Positions 9,490 through 18,944 of a stretch of 64,000 nt of DNA are shown here, piece after piece. The stretch spans positions 62,001 to 126,000 of the forward strand of contig NZ_SLWS01000013.1 in the NCBI RefSeq assembly GCF_004345645.1, given 5' to 3'. Within the stretch, counting starts at the first letter, position 1. The number at the start of each line of letters is the position of its first letter. The position numbers and the translations under genes were made by a program. Source of the stretch: Actinocrispum wychmicini. GTDB lineage: Bacteria > Actinomycetota > Actinomycetes > Mycobacteriales > Pseudonocardiaceae. The notes under the pieces were generated by a model. That model was given only the letters and a program-made list of their open reading frames with translations. It made no database searches and was not told where the DNA came from.

Positions 9490-10710
9490 TCAGAACGCTT
9501 GGTCGCGCTGGAGTGGACAGGTCATGCAGTGCGAGCCGCCCCGGCCCCGGCCCAGCTCGAACCCCTCGATGGTGATGACCTCGACGCCGGCCTTGCGCAG
9601 TGCGGTGTTGGTGGCGGTGTTGCGCTCGTAGGCGATCACCACACCGGGTTCGAGCGCGACGACGTTGTTGCCGTCGTCCCATTGTTCGCGCTCGGCGCCG
9701 AACGCGTCCCCGCCGGTCTCGATGGTCCGCATCTTGGGCACGCCAAGGGCTTTGGCCATCAGGTCGGGCAACGATCCGCGCTGCTGTTCGACCACGAGGT
9801 CCTCGGCGGACTCACCGGGAGTGATCGCCCAGGTCCGGGCGCCGTCGATCACCTGCGGGAACAGGGTGACGAGATCCCGGTCGCACATGGTGATGACGGT
9901 GTCAAGATGCATGTACGTGCGTGACTTCGGTAGAAGCACGGCGAGTACGCGCCGCGCGGAGCCGGCCCGGAACAGCGAACGGGCGATCCACAGCACGGCT
10001 TGCGGGGTGGTGCGTTCACCCATGCCGATCATGACGGTGCCGTTGCCGATCGGTTGCACGTCACCGCCTTCCACGTGCGCCCGGCCCCAGTTCTCGTCGC
10101 TGCCGCCCAGCCAGATCGGGAAGCGCTCGGTGGCGAACGCCGGGTGGAAGCGGTAGATCGCCTCCACGATCATGGTCTCCGGCTTGCGGGCGGGTTTGGT
10201 CATCGGGTTGATCGTGACACCTTCGTGGATCCAGCAGGACGGGTCGCGCTGGAACAGGAAGTTCGGCAACGGCGGCAGCAGCATGCCGGTCGGGTCCGCG
10301 GACTCCCAGCCGAGCCCGATGTCACGGGCCACGTCGGATTTGGTGATGCCGCCGATCAGGAACTCCGCGACCTGGTCCGGACGCGCGGTCTGGAGCCATT
10401 CACGGGCCCGTGCCGCGGCGGTGACGCCGACTTCCCGTTCGTTCAGGACGCGGTCGCTGACCCAGTCCTTCACCTCGGGCTTGACCAGTGCCTCGGCGAG
10501 CAGTTGCTCGGTGTACAGGACATCCACGCCGTGTTCGCGCATCACCTCACAGAAACTGTCGTGCTCGACCTTGGCCCGGTGGACCCACAGGACGTCGTCG
10601 AAGAGCAGCTCCTCCGCGTTGGACGGGGTGAGCCGGGTGTGTTCCAGGCCGGGCCGGTGGACCATGACCCGGCGCAGCCGGCCGACCTCCGAGTGCACTC
10701 CCAGCTCCAT
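9490..10710 (-). CDS. arcA: Arginine deiminase
   Basis: A 406-residue hydrolase that converts arginine to citrulline and ammonia, the first step of the ADI pathway. The start ATG has AAGGAG seven bases upstream. Visible signatures are the N-terminal [26 protein letters not shown] with the active-site Asp, [19 protein letters not shown] with the catalytic His, and [13 protein letters not shown] with the nucleophilic Cys near the C-terminus. Length is the family norm. It is the first gene of the leftward arcA-arcB operon and divergent from the permease, carbamate kinase and P-type ATPase, so all ADI components sit together. Confidence 0.96.
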   Translation of the reverse strand: MELGVHSEVGRLRRVMVHRPGLEHTRLTPSNAEELLFDDVLWVHRAKVEHDSFCEVMREHGVDVLYTEQLLAEALVKPEVKDWVSDRVLNEREVGVTAAARAREWLQTARPDQVAEFLIGGITKSDVARDIGLGWESADPTGMLLPPLPNFLFQRDPSCWIHEGVTINPMTKPARKPETMIVEAIYRFHPAFATERFPIWLGGSDENWGRAHVEGGDVQPIGNGTVMIGMGERTTPQAVLWIARSLFRAGSARRVLAVLLPKSRTYMHLDTVITMCDRDLVTLFPQVIDGARTWAITPGESAEDLVVEQQRGSLPDLMAKALGVPKMRTIETGGDAFGAEREQWDDGNNVVALEPGVVIAYERNTATNTALRKAGVEVITIEGFELGRGRGGSHCMTCPLQRDQAF

Positions 10711-10827
10711 AGTGGACTCCTTACGGACGATGGGTGAACCGGTTCCATGCAACACGCGGAACGTGGCCAGGCGATTCGCCCACGGTGGGTGATGTGGCCC
10801 GCCACCCCACGACCGGACGCTTGAACG
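10711..10827. promoter_or_regulatory. Divergent arcA / arcD promoter region
   Basis: This 117-base segment must hold the promoters of both the arcAB and permease operons. It contains the perfect palindrome GAACCGGTTC (10736-10745), 26 bases upstream of the arcA start, which is a candidate operator. No ARG-box (ArgR consensus) is obvious to me. The permease GTG lacks an SD. Confidence 0.35.
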
Positions 10828-12180
10828 GTGAAGAACGCAGTCGAAGGCGAAGCCAAGCAACGGCAGTTCGGGCTCACCGCGGCGATGGCGCTGATCGTGG
10901 GCAGCATCATCGGTGTCGGCATCTTCAACCTCCCGACCGCGTTGGCGGCGTACGGCCCGATCAGCCTGGTCTCGATGGCGCTCACCACAGTGGGTGCGCT
11001 CGCGCTCGCCATGCTGTTCGCCGCGTTGTCCCGCCGTATGCCGGCAGACGGCGGGCCGTACGCGTACGCGCGGGCCGCCTTCGGAGACCGGATCGGGTTC
11101 CTCAACGCCTGGTCGTACTGGATCACGGCGTGGGCCGGGAACGCCGCGATCGCAGTTGGCTGGGTGCTCTACGTCGAGCACTTCGTCAACACCGGCCACA
11201 ACAAGCTGTTCTCGGTCATCCTGGTCCTGATTGGACTGTGGCTGCCGGCGGCGGTCAACCTCTCCGGTGTCCGGAACATGCGATGGGTCCAGGTGACGTC
11301 CACTGTGCTGAAGTTCGCCGCCCTCGCGTTCATGGCCACGGTCGGGCTGTTCTTCCTCAAGAGCGCCAACTTCACCCCCTGGAACGCCAGCGGGCAGAAC
11401 GCGATCACCGCGATCGGCGGCGGCATGGCCATCGCCCTGTTCAGCTACCTCGGGGTGGAGACCGCCGCGGTGGCCGCCGGCAAGGTGCGTGATCCAGATC
11501 GCAACATCCCCCGTGCCACGGTTCTGGGCACGATCGCGACCTCCGTCGTCTACCTGATGTCGCTCACCGCGGTGTTCGGCATCCTGCCCAGCTCGCAACT
11601 CGGTTCGGCGAGCGCTCCGTTTTCCGACGCGGTCAACGCCATCTTCGGCGGCACGGTGGCGGGTGACGTGATGGCCGTGGCGGTGATCGTCTCCGGGCTG
11701 GGCGCGCTCAACGGCTGGACCATGATCTGCGCCGAGATGCCGTTGGCCGCCGCGAACGACGCCCTGTTTCCCGAGCGTTTCCAACGGCTTTCGGCCCGAG
11801 GTGTGCCCGTGTTCGGGATCGTCGCGTCGACCGTCCTGGGGTCGGTGGCGGTGATCGTCAACTATCTGGGCTCGGCGGGCGCGACCGTCTTCACCACGCT
11901 GATCCTGATGACGGGCATCACCGCCGCGATTCCGTACGGGTTCTCGGCATTGGCCCAGCTGACCTGGCGTTGGGCCGACCGCCGGACCCTCGACCGGCCG
12001 ACGTTCGTCCGGGATCTGACTGTGGCCGTGGTGTCGCTGGTGTTCTCGGTTCTGTTCATCTGGTACTCGCGCAACGGCGGCCACAGCTTCTGGCTGTACT
12101 GGGCGCCGTTCTTCCTGGCCGGGGGTGCGCTGCTGCTCGGCATTCCGGTCTACGTCACGCGCACTCGGCGAGGGGAGTGA
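10828..12180 (+). CDS. arcD: APC-family amino acid permease, probable arginine/ornithine antiporter
   Basis: A 450-residue inner-membrane transporter with about 12 hydrophobic segments. The first helix carries [14 protein letters not shown], the glycine-rich unwound segment of TM1 in the APC superfamily. [28 protein letters not shown] is the TM6 region (split here: [16 protein letters not shown] is the conserved part), and the length fits basic amino acid/polyamine antiporters. Because it is divergently linked to arcA-arcB and followed 2 bases later by carbamate kinase, I infer arginine import coupled to ornithine export. Specificity cannot be proved from sequence. It starts at a GTG with no visible SD, so translation may be leaderless. 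Confidence 0.82.
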   Translation: MKNAVEGEAKQRQFGLTAAMALIVGSIIGVGIFNLPTALAAYGPISLVSMALTTVGALALAMLFAALSRRMPADGGPYAYARAAFGDRIGFLNAWSYWITAWAGNAAIAVGWVLYVEHFVNTGHNKLFSVILVLIGLWLPAAVNLSGVRNMRWVQVTSTVLKFAALAFMATVGLFFLKSANFTPWNASGQNAITAIGGGMAIALFSYLGVETAAVAAGKVRDPDRNIPRATVLGTIATSVVYLMSLTAVFGILPSSQLGSASAPFSDAVNAIFGGTVAGDVMAVAVIVSGLGALNGWTMICAEMPLAAANDALFPERFQRLSARGVPVFGIVASTVLGSVAVIVNYLGSAGATVFTTLILMTGITAAIPYGFSALAQLTWRWADRRTLDRPTFVRDLTVAVVSLVFSVLFIWYSRNGGHSFWLYWAPFFLAGGALLLGIPVYVTRTRRGE

Positions 12181-12182
12181 GG

Positions 12183-13100
12183 ATGCGGATCGTGCTGGCG
12201 TTGGGCGGCAACGCGCTGCTGCGTCGTTCGGATCCGTTGACCACCGAGGTCCAGCGGCGGAACATCCGGGTGGCGGCCGAGGCGATCGCTCCGCTGGCCG
12301 AGGAGCACAGTGTCGTTGTCGCCCATGGGAACGGGCCACAGGTCGGGCTGTTGTCCCTGCAGGCGTCGGCGTACCCGGATGCCGAACCGTATCCGCTGGA
12401 CGTCCTGGACGCCGGCACCCAGGGCATGATCGGCTATCTGATCCAGCAGGAGCTCAGGAGCCTGCTGCCGCCGGGGCACCAGGTGGCCACCCTGCTCACC
12501 ATGATCACGGTGGACCCGGACGATCCGGCGTTCGCCGAGCCGGCGAAGTTCGTCGGCCCGATCTACGACAAGCAGACCGCCACTGAACTGGCGGCGGAAC
12601 ACGGCTGGGTGTTCCGGCAGGACGGCCTTGCCTGGCGCCGGGTGGTGCCGTCGCCGAAGCCACAGCAGATCGTGGAGATCGTGCCCGTGAAGTGGCTGCT
12701 CGCGCATGGCGCCGTGGTCATCTGTGCCGGTGGCGGCGGTATCCCCACGGCCATGGGTGTCGGCAGCCTGACGGGTGTGGAGGCGGTGATCGACAAGGAC
12801 TTCGCGGCCGGCCTGCTCGCCGAGCAGGTGCACGCGGACCTGTTCCTGATGGCGACCGATGTGGACGGTGTCTATGTCCACCGGGGAACGCCCGAGCAGA
12901 GGCGGTTGGACTGGGTGACACCGGAGGAGCTGACCGGCTACGAGTTCGCGGCCGGCTCGATGGGCCCGAAGGTGGCGGCCGCCGCCCGGTTCACGGCGGG
13001 AACGGGCCGTCGGGCCGCGATCGGCGCGTTGACCGACATCGCGCGGGTCGTGGCGGGGAACGCGGGCACCAATGTGGTCGCCGGGAAGGAGAACAGGTGA
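12183..13100 (+). CDS. arcC: Carbamate kinase
   Basis: A 305-residue amino-acid-kinase-fold enzyme. It makes ATP from carbamoyl phosphate and ADP, the energy-yielding last step of the ADI pathway. The N-terminal [11 protein letters not shown] is the phosphate-binding loop. [41 protein letters not shown] and the C-terminal [16 protein letters not shown] are all family signatures. The ATG start follows the permease stop by two bases and has GGGGAGTGAGG just upstream. The TGA overlaps the GTG of the P-type ATPase, so permease, kinase and ATPase are one transcription and translation unit. Confidence 0.95.
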   Translation: MRIVLALGGNALLRRSDPLTTEVQRRNIRVAAEAIAPLAEEHSVVVAHGNGPQVGLLSLQASAYPDAEPYPLDVLDAGTQGMIGYLIQQELRSLLPPGHQVATLLTMITVDPDDPAFAEPAKFVGPIYDKQTATELAAEHGWVFRQDGLAWRRVVPSPKPQQIVEIVPVKWLLAHGAVVICAGGGGIPTAMGVGSLTGVEAVIDKDFAAGLLAEQVHADLFLMATDVDGVYVHRGTPEQRRLDWVTPEELTGYEFAAGSMGPKVAAAARFTAGTGRRAAIGALTDIARVVAGNAGTNVVAGKENR

Positions 13101-15721
13101 CCCCGGTATGGCACACCCTCAGCGCTGACCAAGTGCTCCAGACCGAGCAGGTCGGACGGACCGGCCTGAGCTCGTCGGACGTGGCGTCGCGGGCCGAACG
13201 GTTCGGCCCGAACACGGTGTCCGCGGCCAAGGTCGAGCCGCGCTGGCGCGCGTTCCTCCGCCAGTACGCCGATCCGATGCAGATCGTGCTGGTAGTGGCC
13301 GGCGCCGCCAGCTTCTACCCGCTCCAGCAACTCGGCACGGGGTTGTTGCTGATCGTGTTAACACTGGTTAACGCCGTGCTGGGGCTACGGCAGGAGGGCA
13401 AGGCGGCCGCGGCTGTCGCGGCACTGCGGAAGATGATGGTCGTCAAGGCCAAGGTGCGCCGGGACGGACAGCTGATCGAGGTCCCGGCGGCGGAACTCGT
13501 CCCTGGCGACCTCGTCTCCGTCGAGGCGGGCGACGTCGTCCCCGCGGACGGACGGCTGCTGAGAGCGGCGACCCTGGAGATCGCGGAGTCCGCGCTCACC
13601 GGCGAAAGCGTGCCGGTGTCGAAGACCACCGAAGCGGTGGCGGCCGTTGACACGCCACTCGGCGACCGGACCGGCATGGTCTACATGAACACCAACGTCA
13701 CCCGGGGGACCGGCGAGTTCGTGGTGACCGCGACCGGGATGGCGACCGAGGTCGGCCACATCTCCGGCATGCTGCAGGCGGACAAGGCCGCGACCACCCC
13801 GCTGACCCGTCAGCTGGACAAGCTGACCCGGCAGATCCTCTGGATCGCCGGGGTGGCCCTGGTCGTCTCGATGGTGATCAACCTGGCCCGCGGCAACACG
13901 TTCACGGCCGTGTTCAACGCCGCGGTGGCGTTCTCGATCTCGGCCATCCCCACCGGCCTGCCCGCGGTGGTCACCACGATCCTGGCCTGGGGCACCGAAC
14001 GGCTGGCCCAGGCCGGCGCCATCATGAAGCAGCTCCGCTCGACCGAGACGCTCGGCTCGACGTCGGCGATCAACTCGGACAAAACCGGCACGCTCACCCT
14101 CAATCAGATGACCGCGGTGCGGATGGCGGTCGTGGGCCGCCGGTACACGATCGAGGGGACGGGTTACGCCACCGACGGCCGCATCACCCGGGTGGCAGGG
14201 GATTCCGAGATCCCGCTCGACCAGTTCCTGATGCCGATGGTGCTCGCGTCGGACGCGGTGGTCAGCGATGGCGAGCTGATCGGCGACCCCACAGAGGGCG
14301 CGCTGGTGTGCCTGGCGGCCAAGGGCGGCGTGGACGCCACGTCGACGAGACAGGCCTACCCGCGCGTCGCCGAGCTGCCGTTCGACGCGGCCTACAAGCT
14401 GATGGCGACGTTCCATCGGATGACCGACGAATCGGGCACCGAGGTGATCCGGTGCTTCGTCAAAGGCGCCCCCGACCAGCTGCTCGCGCGGGCCGGCCCG
14501 GTCGACGGCGAGCGCTACCTGGCCGAGAACCGGGCACTGGCCGAACAGGGCCTCCGGGTGCTCGCCACCGCCCGTAAGGACTTCGCGATGGACTCCTTCG
14601 ACCCGGACGCTGATCTGCTGTCCCTGGTCAACGACCTGGAACTGCTCGCCCTGGTCGGGATCGTCGACCCGCCGCGGCCCACCGCCAAACAGGCCATCGC
14701 GACCGCGAAGACCGCGGGCATCCGGGTCCGGATGATCACCGGCGATCACGTGGTCACCGCGACGGCGATCGCGCGGCAACTCGGCATCGAGGGCCAGGCG
14801 ATCACCGGCGCGGAGTTCGAGTCCATGGACGACGACGAGGCCGTACGCAGGCTCTCGGACATCGGCGTGATCGCCCGCGTGACACCGCAGCACAAGGTCC
14901 GTCTGGTCGAGCTGCTCCGCAGACAAGGCCACATCGTCGCGATGACCGGCGACGGCGTGAACGACGCGCCGGCCCTGAAGAAGGCCGACATCGGGATCGC
15001 GATGGGCATCACCGGCACCGAGGTCACCAAAGAGGCCGCGGTGATGATCCTGACCGACGACGACTTCGCCACGATCGTCAAGGCGGTCCGGCTCGGCCGC
15101 GGACTCTACGACAACCTGGTCAAGTACGTCCGCTACCAGATGGGAACCCTGTTCGGGTTCATCTTCGCCTTCCTCGGCGCCAGCGTGTTCAACATCCTCG
15201 GCGGCGTCCCGTTCCTGCCGCTGCAGACACTGTGGGTCAACTTCACCACCGGCGTGATCCAGTCCGTCGGCCTCGGCTACGGCAAACCCGCGGCCGGCCT
15301 GATGGAACGCGAACCCCGCCGGCCCGACCAACCGATCCTGCCCCGAGGACTGTTCGTCTGGCTGGTCACCGTCGGCCTGGTCATGGCGGCCGGCACACTC
15401 GGCGTGATCACCTGGGCGGACCAAGGGATGGCCCACACCATGGGCCTGGTCACGTTCTCGCTGTTCAACCTCTTCTTCTCGATCACCACCAAGGACGAGC
15501 TGAGAACGGTCTTCACCCTGGACACGTTCGCCGACAAGCCCTTCACCATCGCCACCGCGATATCCATTGTGGCCATTGTGCTGGCCACCACCTTCGGCCC
15601 GCTCCAGGCCCTGCTCAAGACGACCTCGCTCACAGTCCCGCAGTGGCTTGGCTGCGTCGGCGTCGCGCTGTCCATTGTGGTGGTGTCGGAGATCCGGAAG
15701 GCGTTCCTGCGGCGGCGGTAG
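13097..15721 (+). CDS. P2-like cation-transporting P-type ATPase with altered ion-site motifs
   Basis: An 874-residue membrane ATPase translated from the GTG overlapping the arcC stop. It shows the N-terminal cation-ATPase domain, ALTGESVPVSK (actuator TGES near residue 168), NSDKTGTLT with the phosphorylated Asp near 328, KGAPDQLL in the nucleotide domain, TGDGVNDAP near 616, and about ten membrane helices. Two conserved ion-binding motifs differ from Ca2+/Na+ pumps: TM4 reads AIPTGLPA, not PEGLP, and TM6 reads NFTTGVIQSVGLG where Ca2+ pumps have an N..TD motif. Specificity is therefore unclear. Its placement in the ADI operon suggests an energy-dependent cation or pH function, which is inference. 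Confidence 0.88.
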   Translation: MTPVWHTLSADQVLQTEQVGRTGLSSSDVASRAERFGPNTVSAAKVEPRWRAFLRQYADPMQIVLVVAGAASFYPLQQLGTGLLLIVLTLVNAVLGLRQEGKAAAAVAALRKMMVVKAKVRRDGQLIEVPAAELVPGDLVSVEAGDVVPADGRLLRAATLEIAESALTGESVPVSKTTEAVAAVDTPLGDRTGMVYMNTNVTRGTGEFVVTATGMATEVGHISGMLQADKAATTPLTRQLDKLTRQILWIAGVALVVSMVINLARGNTFTAVFNAAVAFSISAIPTGLPAVVTTILAWGTERLAQAGAIMKQLRSTETLGSTSAINSDKTGTLTLNQMTAVRMAVVGRRYTIEGTGYATDGRITRVAGDSEIPLDQFLMPMVLASDAVVSDGELIGDPTEGALVCLAAKGGVDATSTRQAYPRVAELPFDAAYKLMATFHRMTDESGTEVIRCFVKGAPDQLLARAGPVDGERYLAENRALAEQGLRVLATARKDFAMDSFDPDADLLSLVNDLELLALVGIVDPPRPTAKQAIATAKTAGIRVRMITGDHVVTATAIARQLGIEGQAITGAEFESMDDDEAVRRLSDIGVIARVTPQHKVRLVELLRRQGHIVAMTGDGVNDAPALKKADIGIAMGITGTEVTKEAAVMILTDDDFATIVKAVRLGRGLYDNLVKYVRYQMGTLFGFIFAFLGASVFNILGGVPFLPLQTLWVNFTTGVIQSVGLGYGKPAAGLMEREPRRPDQPILPRGLFVWLVTVGLVMAAGTLGVITWADQGMAHTMGLVTFSLFNLFFSITTKDELRTVFTLDTFADKPFTIATAISIVAIVLATTFGPLQALLKTTSLTVPQWLGCVGVALSIVVVSEIRKAFLRRR

Positions 15722-15728
15722 TGCGACG

Positions 15729-16919
15729 TCATCGAGCTCCGGCAGCGCTCGATCGGGTCTCGTGACGCGCTTCCCGGCGCCCGGCCCGGCGCGCCGCCAA
15801 GGCGAGCGGCGCCATGGCGCATGCGATCACCGCGACCACGGCCAGCGCGACCGGCAGGCCAACCGCGGACGCGATGCCGCCGACCATCGGTGGCCCGATC
15901 AGGAAGCCGCTGTAGGCGATCGTGCTCACGAAACCGAGTTCCCGTTCACCACCGCCACCGTCGGCCCGCCGCCCGGACGCGCCCGCCAGTTCGAGCGCGA
16001 CCGGGAAGCCGAACGCAAGGCCCAGTCCAGCGAGCGCGAAGCCTATGTACGTGAACACGGGCAACGGTACGAGCACGGCGACGAACAGTCCTAGCGCGCC
16101 TGTCACCGCGCCGACGACGAGCATCCGTGTCGAGCCCCAACGTCCTTCGATCCGTTCGCCGAGGAGCCGCATGACCGCCATGGCGACGGAGAAGCCCGCG
16201 TAGACCAGCGCCGCCGCGGACTCGTCGAGCCCGCGTTGGTGAACGCCGAAGAAGGCAGACCAGTCGACGCTTGCGCCTTCGGCGATCGAGGAGCACAACG
16301 CGATGAGCCCGAGCAGCCACAGCACCGGGCGACGGACCACCGAGCGGTTCGGCTCGGACCGTTCCGCCGACCTTGTCTCGACGGGGATCCACCGTACGAA
16401 CGCGAGCGCGATCAAGGCGCCAACGACCGCCGTGATGCTCAGGTGCCGTAGCGGGCTCAGGTCGTTTGCGGCGGCGATGGCGGCACCTGCGGCGCCGAGC
16501 ATGCCGCCGATGCTGAAGGCCGCGTGAAAGATCGGCATGATCGCCCGACCACTCTGCCTGATGGCCGTCACGGCCGCGATGTTCATCGCGACATCGAGCC
16601 CGCCGACAGCCGCGCCCAACACAACGAGGACGAGCCCGAGTTGCAGCGGTGACGCCGTCAGTCCGAGCGCGGGCAGGATCGCGCACCCGGCGAGCGCGGT
16701 GACGCCGACCGTTACTCGCGCGCCGAACCGCGCACACAGGCGTCCCGTGGCGGACGCGGACGCGATCATCCCGATGCTGCCGCCGAGCAGGGACAGGCCC
16801 AGCGATCCTTCAGCCGCGCCGACCTGGGCGGCGAGCGCGGGCACCCGCGGCGCCCACGAGCCGAAGACCACGCCGTTCAGGGCGAACACGCCGAGTACGG
16901 CGACGACCGCAGACCGCAC
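15729..16919 (-). CDS. MFS transporter
   Basis: A 396-residue transporter with about 12 predicted helices. It begins with RSAVVAVLGVFALNGVVFGSW, and the loop between helices 2 and 3 reads GRLCARFGARV, the MFS signature. Sequence type resembles the YbjJ-like MFS group (substrate unknown, efflux likely). I chose the GTG with GAGGAGG four bases upstream; an in-frame GTG at 16946 is also possible but lies before that SD. The perfect palindrome at 16952-16965 sits 33 bases upstream of the start, so it is very probably the target of the divergent LacI-type repressor. It converges with the P-type ATPase with 7 bases between stops. Confidence 0.88.
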   Translation of the reverse strand: MRSAVVAVLGVFALNGVVFGSWAPRVPALAAQVGAAEGSLGLSLLGGSIGMIASASATGRLCARFGARVTVGVTALAGCAILPALGLTASPLQLGLVLVVLGAAVGGLDVAMNIAAVTAIRQSGRAIMPIFHAAFSIGGMLGAAGAAIAAANDLSPLRHLSITAVVGALIALAFVRWIPVETRSAERSEPNRSVVRRPVLWLLGLIALCSSIAEGASVDWSAFFGVHQRGLDESAAALVYAGFSVAMAVMRLLGERIEGRWGSTRMLVVGAVTGALGLFVAVLVPLPVFTYIGFALAGLGLAFGFPVALELAGASGRRADGGGGERELGFVSTIAYSGFLIGPPMVGGIASAVGLPVALAVVAVIACAMAPLALAARRAGRREARHETRSSAAGAR

Positions 16920-16951
16920 GTGACCTCCTCGGGATCGGTCACCCACGCTAT

Positions 16952-16965
16952 CTGAAGCGCTTCAG
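16952..16965. promoter_or_regulatory. LacI-type operator palindrome
   Basis: CTGAAGCGCTTCAG is a perfect 14-base palindrome with the central CG pair typical of LacI/GalR operators (compare TGAAnCGnTTCA). It lies between the divergent MFS and LacI genes, 33 bases from the MFS start and 48 bases from the regulator start, and so could repress both. Confidence 0.75.
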
Positions 16966-17012
16966 CAAATCCAGTGGGCCGGCTTCCGGACCGCGCTGCG
17001 TACGCTCAGTGC

Positions 17013-18068
17013 GTGAGCAGCCGGCGACCGACTCTGGACACGGTGGCACGCGAGGTCGGCGTGTCCCGCGCCACCGTGTCGAACGCCTACAACCGGCCCG
17101 ACCAGCTGTCCGAGCGGCTGCGCGCCAAGATCATGAGCACCGCGGCGCGCCTGGGGTACGCGGGCCCCGACCCGGTGGCTCGCAGCCTGGCGACACAGCG
17201 TGCCGGCGCGGTCGCGGTGATGCTCGACAAGCGACTCTCGGCGGCGTTCTCCGACCCGGCCCTGTCGATCACGCTGGACACCTTGGCGTCCACTGTCGAC
17301 ACCGGCGACCGGTCGCTCGTCCTGATGCCCGGTGGGCCGAATGGCGGCGGGCCGCGTCCGTCCGCGGTGGCCGCGGTTCATGCCGACGTAGTTGTTGCCT
17401 ATTCGTTGCAGAACAACGCTCCGGCCATCACCGCGGTCCAACACCGTGGCCTGCCCCTCGTCGTGGTCGATCAGCCGACCGTCGAAACCGTCGCGACGGT
17501 GCGAGTGGACGACCGGGAAGGCGCCCGAACGGCCGCACAACACGTAGTCGATCTGGGTCACCGGCACATCGGAGTGATCAGCCTCGAGTTCGCCACCGGC
17601 GGGCACACCGGACCGGCGGGTCCACAAAGGATGAAATCGGCGGACTTCCAGGTGACGGCCGAAAGAATGGCTGGCTACCTGGCGGTCCTGCCGGTCGAGC
17701 CGGCAGTCTGGGAGGCGCCGGACAGCCGAAGGGAATACGGCCGTTCGGCCGCGGAATGGCTGCTCTGCCAAGAACCCCGCCCGACCGCGCTGCTGTGCAT
17801 GTCCGACGAACTGGCCCTCGGGGCGATCCGCGCGGCGAGAGACTTTGGTCTCACCGTCCCCGCCGACCTCACCATCGTCGGATTCGATGACACCCCGGCG
17901 GCCGCCTGGGCCGACCTCACCACCGTCCGCCAGGACCTCCTTGAGAAGGGCAGAAGAACCGGTGACCTGGTCCTTCGCCTGCTCAGCGGCCACCAACCGG
18001 GTCCCCCGGTGACCATCGGTGTCACTCTCGTGACAAGATCGTCGAGCGGCCCGGTCCCCTCCCGGTGA
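17013..18068 (+). CDS. LacI-family transcriptional regulator
   Basis: A 351-residue repressor. The N-terminal LacI helix-turn-helix reads TLDTVAREVGVSRATVSNAYN, with hinge helix PDPVARSLATQR around residues 51-62. It is followed by a periplasmic-binding-type effector domain with HRHIGVISL, PTALLCMSDELALGA and the C-terminal VGFDDTPAAAWADLTTV, all canonical. Effector unknown. The GTG start lies 12 bases downstream of the first base of a -10-like TACGCT, without an SD, suggesting a leaderless mRNA. The neighbouring palindrome and divergent MFS gene indicate local control of a transporter, probably relieved by the transported compound. Confidence 0.92.
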   Translation: MSSRRPTLDTVAREVGVSRATVSNAYNRPDQLSERLRAKIMSTAARLGYAGPDPVARSLATQRAGAVAVMLDKRLSAAFSDPALSITLDTLASTVDTGDRSLVLMPGGPNGGGPRPSAVAAVHADVVVAYSLQNNAPAITAVQHRGLPLVVVDQPTVETVATVRVDDREGARTAAQHVVDLGHRHIGVISLEFATGGHTGPAGPQRMKSADFQVTAERMAGYLAVLPVEPAVWEAPDSRREYGRSAAEWLLCQEPRPTALLCMSDELALGAIRAARDFGLTVPADLTIVGFDDTPAAAWADLTTVRQDLLEKGRRTGDLVLRLLSGHQPGPPVTIGVTLVTRSSSGPVPSR

Positions 18069-18174
18069 TCTTGTTCACCCGGACTGGTGCGATTCAGAAA
18101 CACCAGAGCCCTGTCGAACGATCAAATCCGGTGAGACGGCTAACCTGCCCATCCGGCAGGTACCACCGCCTTAA

Positions 18175-18247
18175 CCCCCCGTAGCTCAGCGGATAGAGCG
18201 AGAGACTTCTAATCTCTTGGTCGCAGGTTCAAGTCCTGCCGGGGGGA
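18175..18247 (+). tRNA. tRNA-Arg (anticodon UCU)
   Basis: A complete 73-base cloverleaf. The acceptor stem pairs CCCCCCG (18175-18181) with CGGGGGG (18240-18246) and is followed by discriminator A. D-arm stem GCTC/GAGC, anticodon stem AGAGA/TCTCT with loop CTTCTAA (anticodon TCT at 18208-18210), and T-arm GCAGG-TTCAAGT-CCTGC. CCA is not encoded. It decodes AGA/AGG, rare arginine codons in this genome. Confidence 0.97.
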
Positions 18248-18298
18248 CTTCGGCCCGTCATGCCTTCGCGCGTACCGCGGCCGTAGAGTCCCGGTCCT

Positions 18299-18886
18299 AT
18301 GGCTGACATGGAATTCGGTCAGGCGCCCGTCCGGGAACGGGCGGACGCCGCCCGCAACCGGGTCAAGATCCTGCAGGCCGCGGCCCGGCTGTTCGCCGAA
18401 CACGGCGTCGCCGACGTGTCGATGGACCAGATCGCGAGCGCCGCGCAGGTCGGCAAGGGCACGTTGTTCCGCCGGTTCGGGGACAAGTCCGGGCTGGCCG
18501 CGGCCTTGCTCGACGTGCGGGAGCAGGATCTGCAGCAGGCCATCCTCCGCGGCACGCCGCCGCTGGGGCCGGGAGCGCCCGCGAATGACCGGCTGGTGGC
18601 GTTCTTCGCCGCGTACGCCCTGTTCCTCGAAGAGAACCTCGACCTGGTGCACCTGTCGGAGACGGCGAGTCCGGGCGCGCGGTACCGGGTGGGCGCGTAC
18701 CGGTTCTGGCACCAGCACGTACGGATCATGCTGAACGAGGCACGGCCGGACCTGGATGCCGAGTACCTCGCGCACGCCCTGCTCGCCGCGGTCGCCGCGG
18801 ACCTGCGTAAAGCGACCAGGGCGTCCTTCTCCGCGGAACGCGTCGTGGCTGGTGTCGTGCAACTTGTGGCGGCGGTCACTGGCTGA
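18299..18886 (+). CDS. TetR-family transcriptional regulator
   Basis: A 195-residue regulator. The N-terminal HTH (about residues 18-64) reads ILQAAARLFAEHGVADVSMD then QVGKGTLFRRFGDKSGLAAA, canonical for TetR. The C-terminal ligand domain is of the common SBT1-like actinobacterial type (RVGAYRFWHQHVRIML). The ATG is preceded by TAGAGT (18284-18289) and no SD, so the mRNA may be leaderless. Two near-identical palindromes follow its stop and precede the PPOX gene, so I infer that it represses the three downstream coupled genes. Inducer unknown. Confidence 0.9.
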   Translation: MADMEFGQAPVRERADAARNRVKILQAAARLFAEHGVADVSMDQIASAAQVGKGTLFRRFGDKSGLAAALLDVREQDLQQAILRGTPPLGPGAPANDRLVAFFAAYALFLEENLDLVHLSETASPGARYRVGAYRFWHQHVRIMLNEARPDLDAEYLAHALLAAVAADLRKATRASFSAERVVAGVVQLVAAVTG

Positions 18887-18888
18887 AA

Positions 18889-18928
18889 CGGACCGCGGTC
18901 CGATACAGTGATGTGGACCGTAGTCCGA
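18889..18928. promoter_or_regulatory. Twin TetR-type operators before the PPOX operon
   Basis: CGGACCGCGGTCCG (18889-18902) is a perfect 14-base palindrome. TGGACCGTAGTCCGA (18914-18928) is a second, near-perfect copy whose centre is 25 bases downstream. The stretch TACAGT (18904-18909) between them could be a -10 element. The arrangement suits cooperative binding by two TetR dimers over the promoter of the PPOX gene at 18945. Confidence 0.7.
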
Positions 18929-18944
18929 TTCTCTGGGTGGTTCC

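Noticed and set aside
9490-12339. Very long minus-strand open frame running upstream of arcA through the permease gene
   Set aside because: Beyond the arcA ATG at 10710 it is antisense to a well-supported 12-helix permease, is Arg/His/Asp-rich and has no homology; high GC removes stops.
13385-15436. 683-codon open frame antisense to the P-type ATPase
   Set aside because: Composition is typical of an antisense shadow, and the plus strand has all P-type ATPase motifs.
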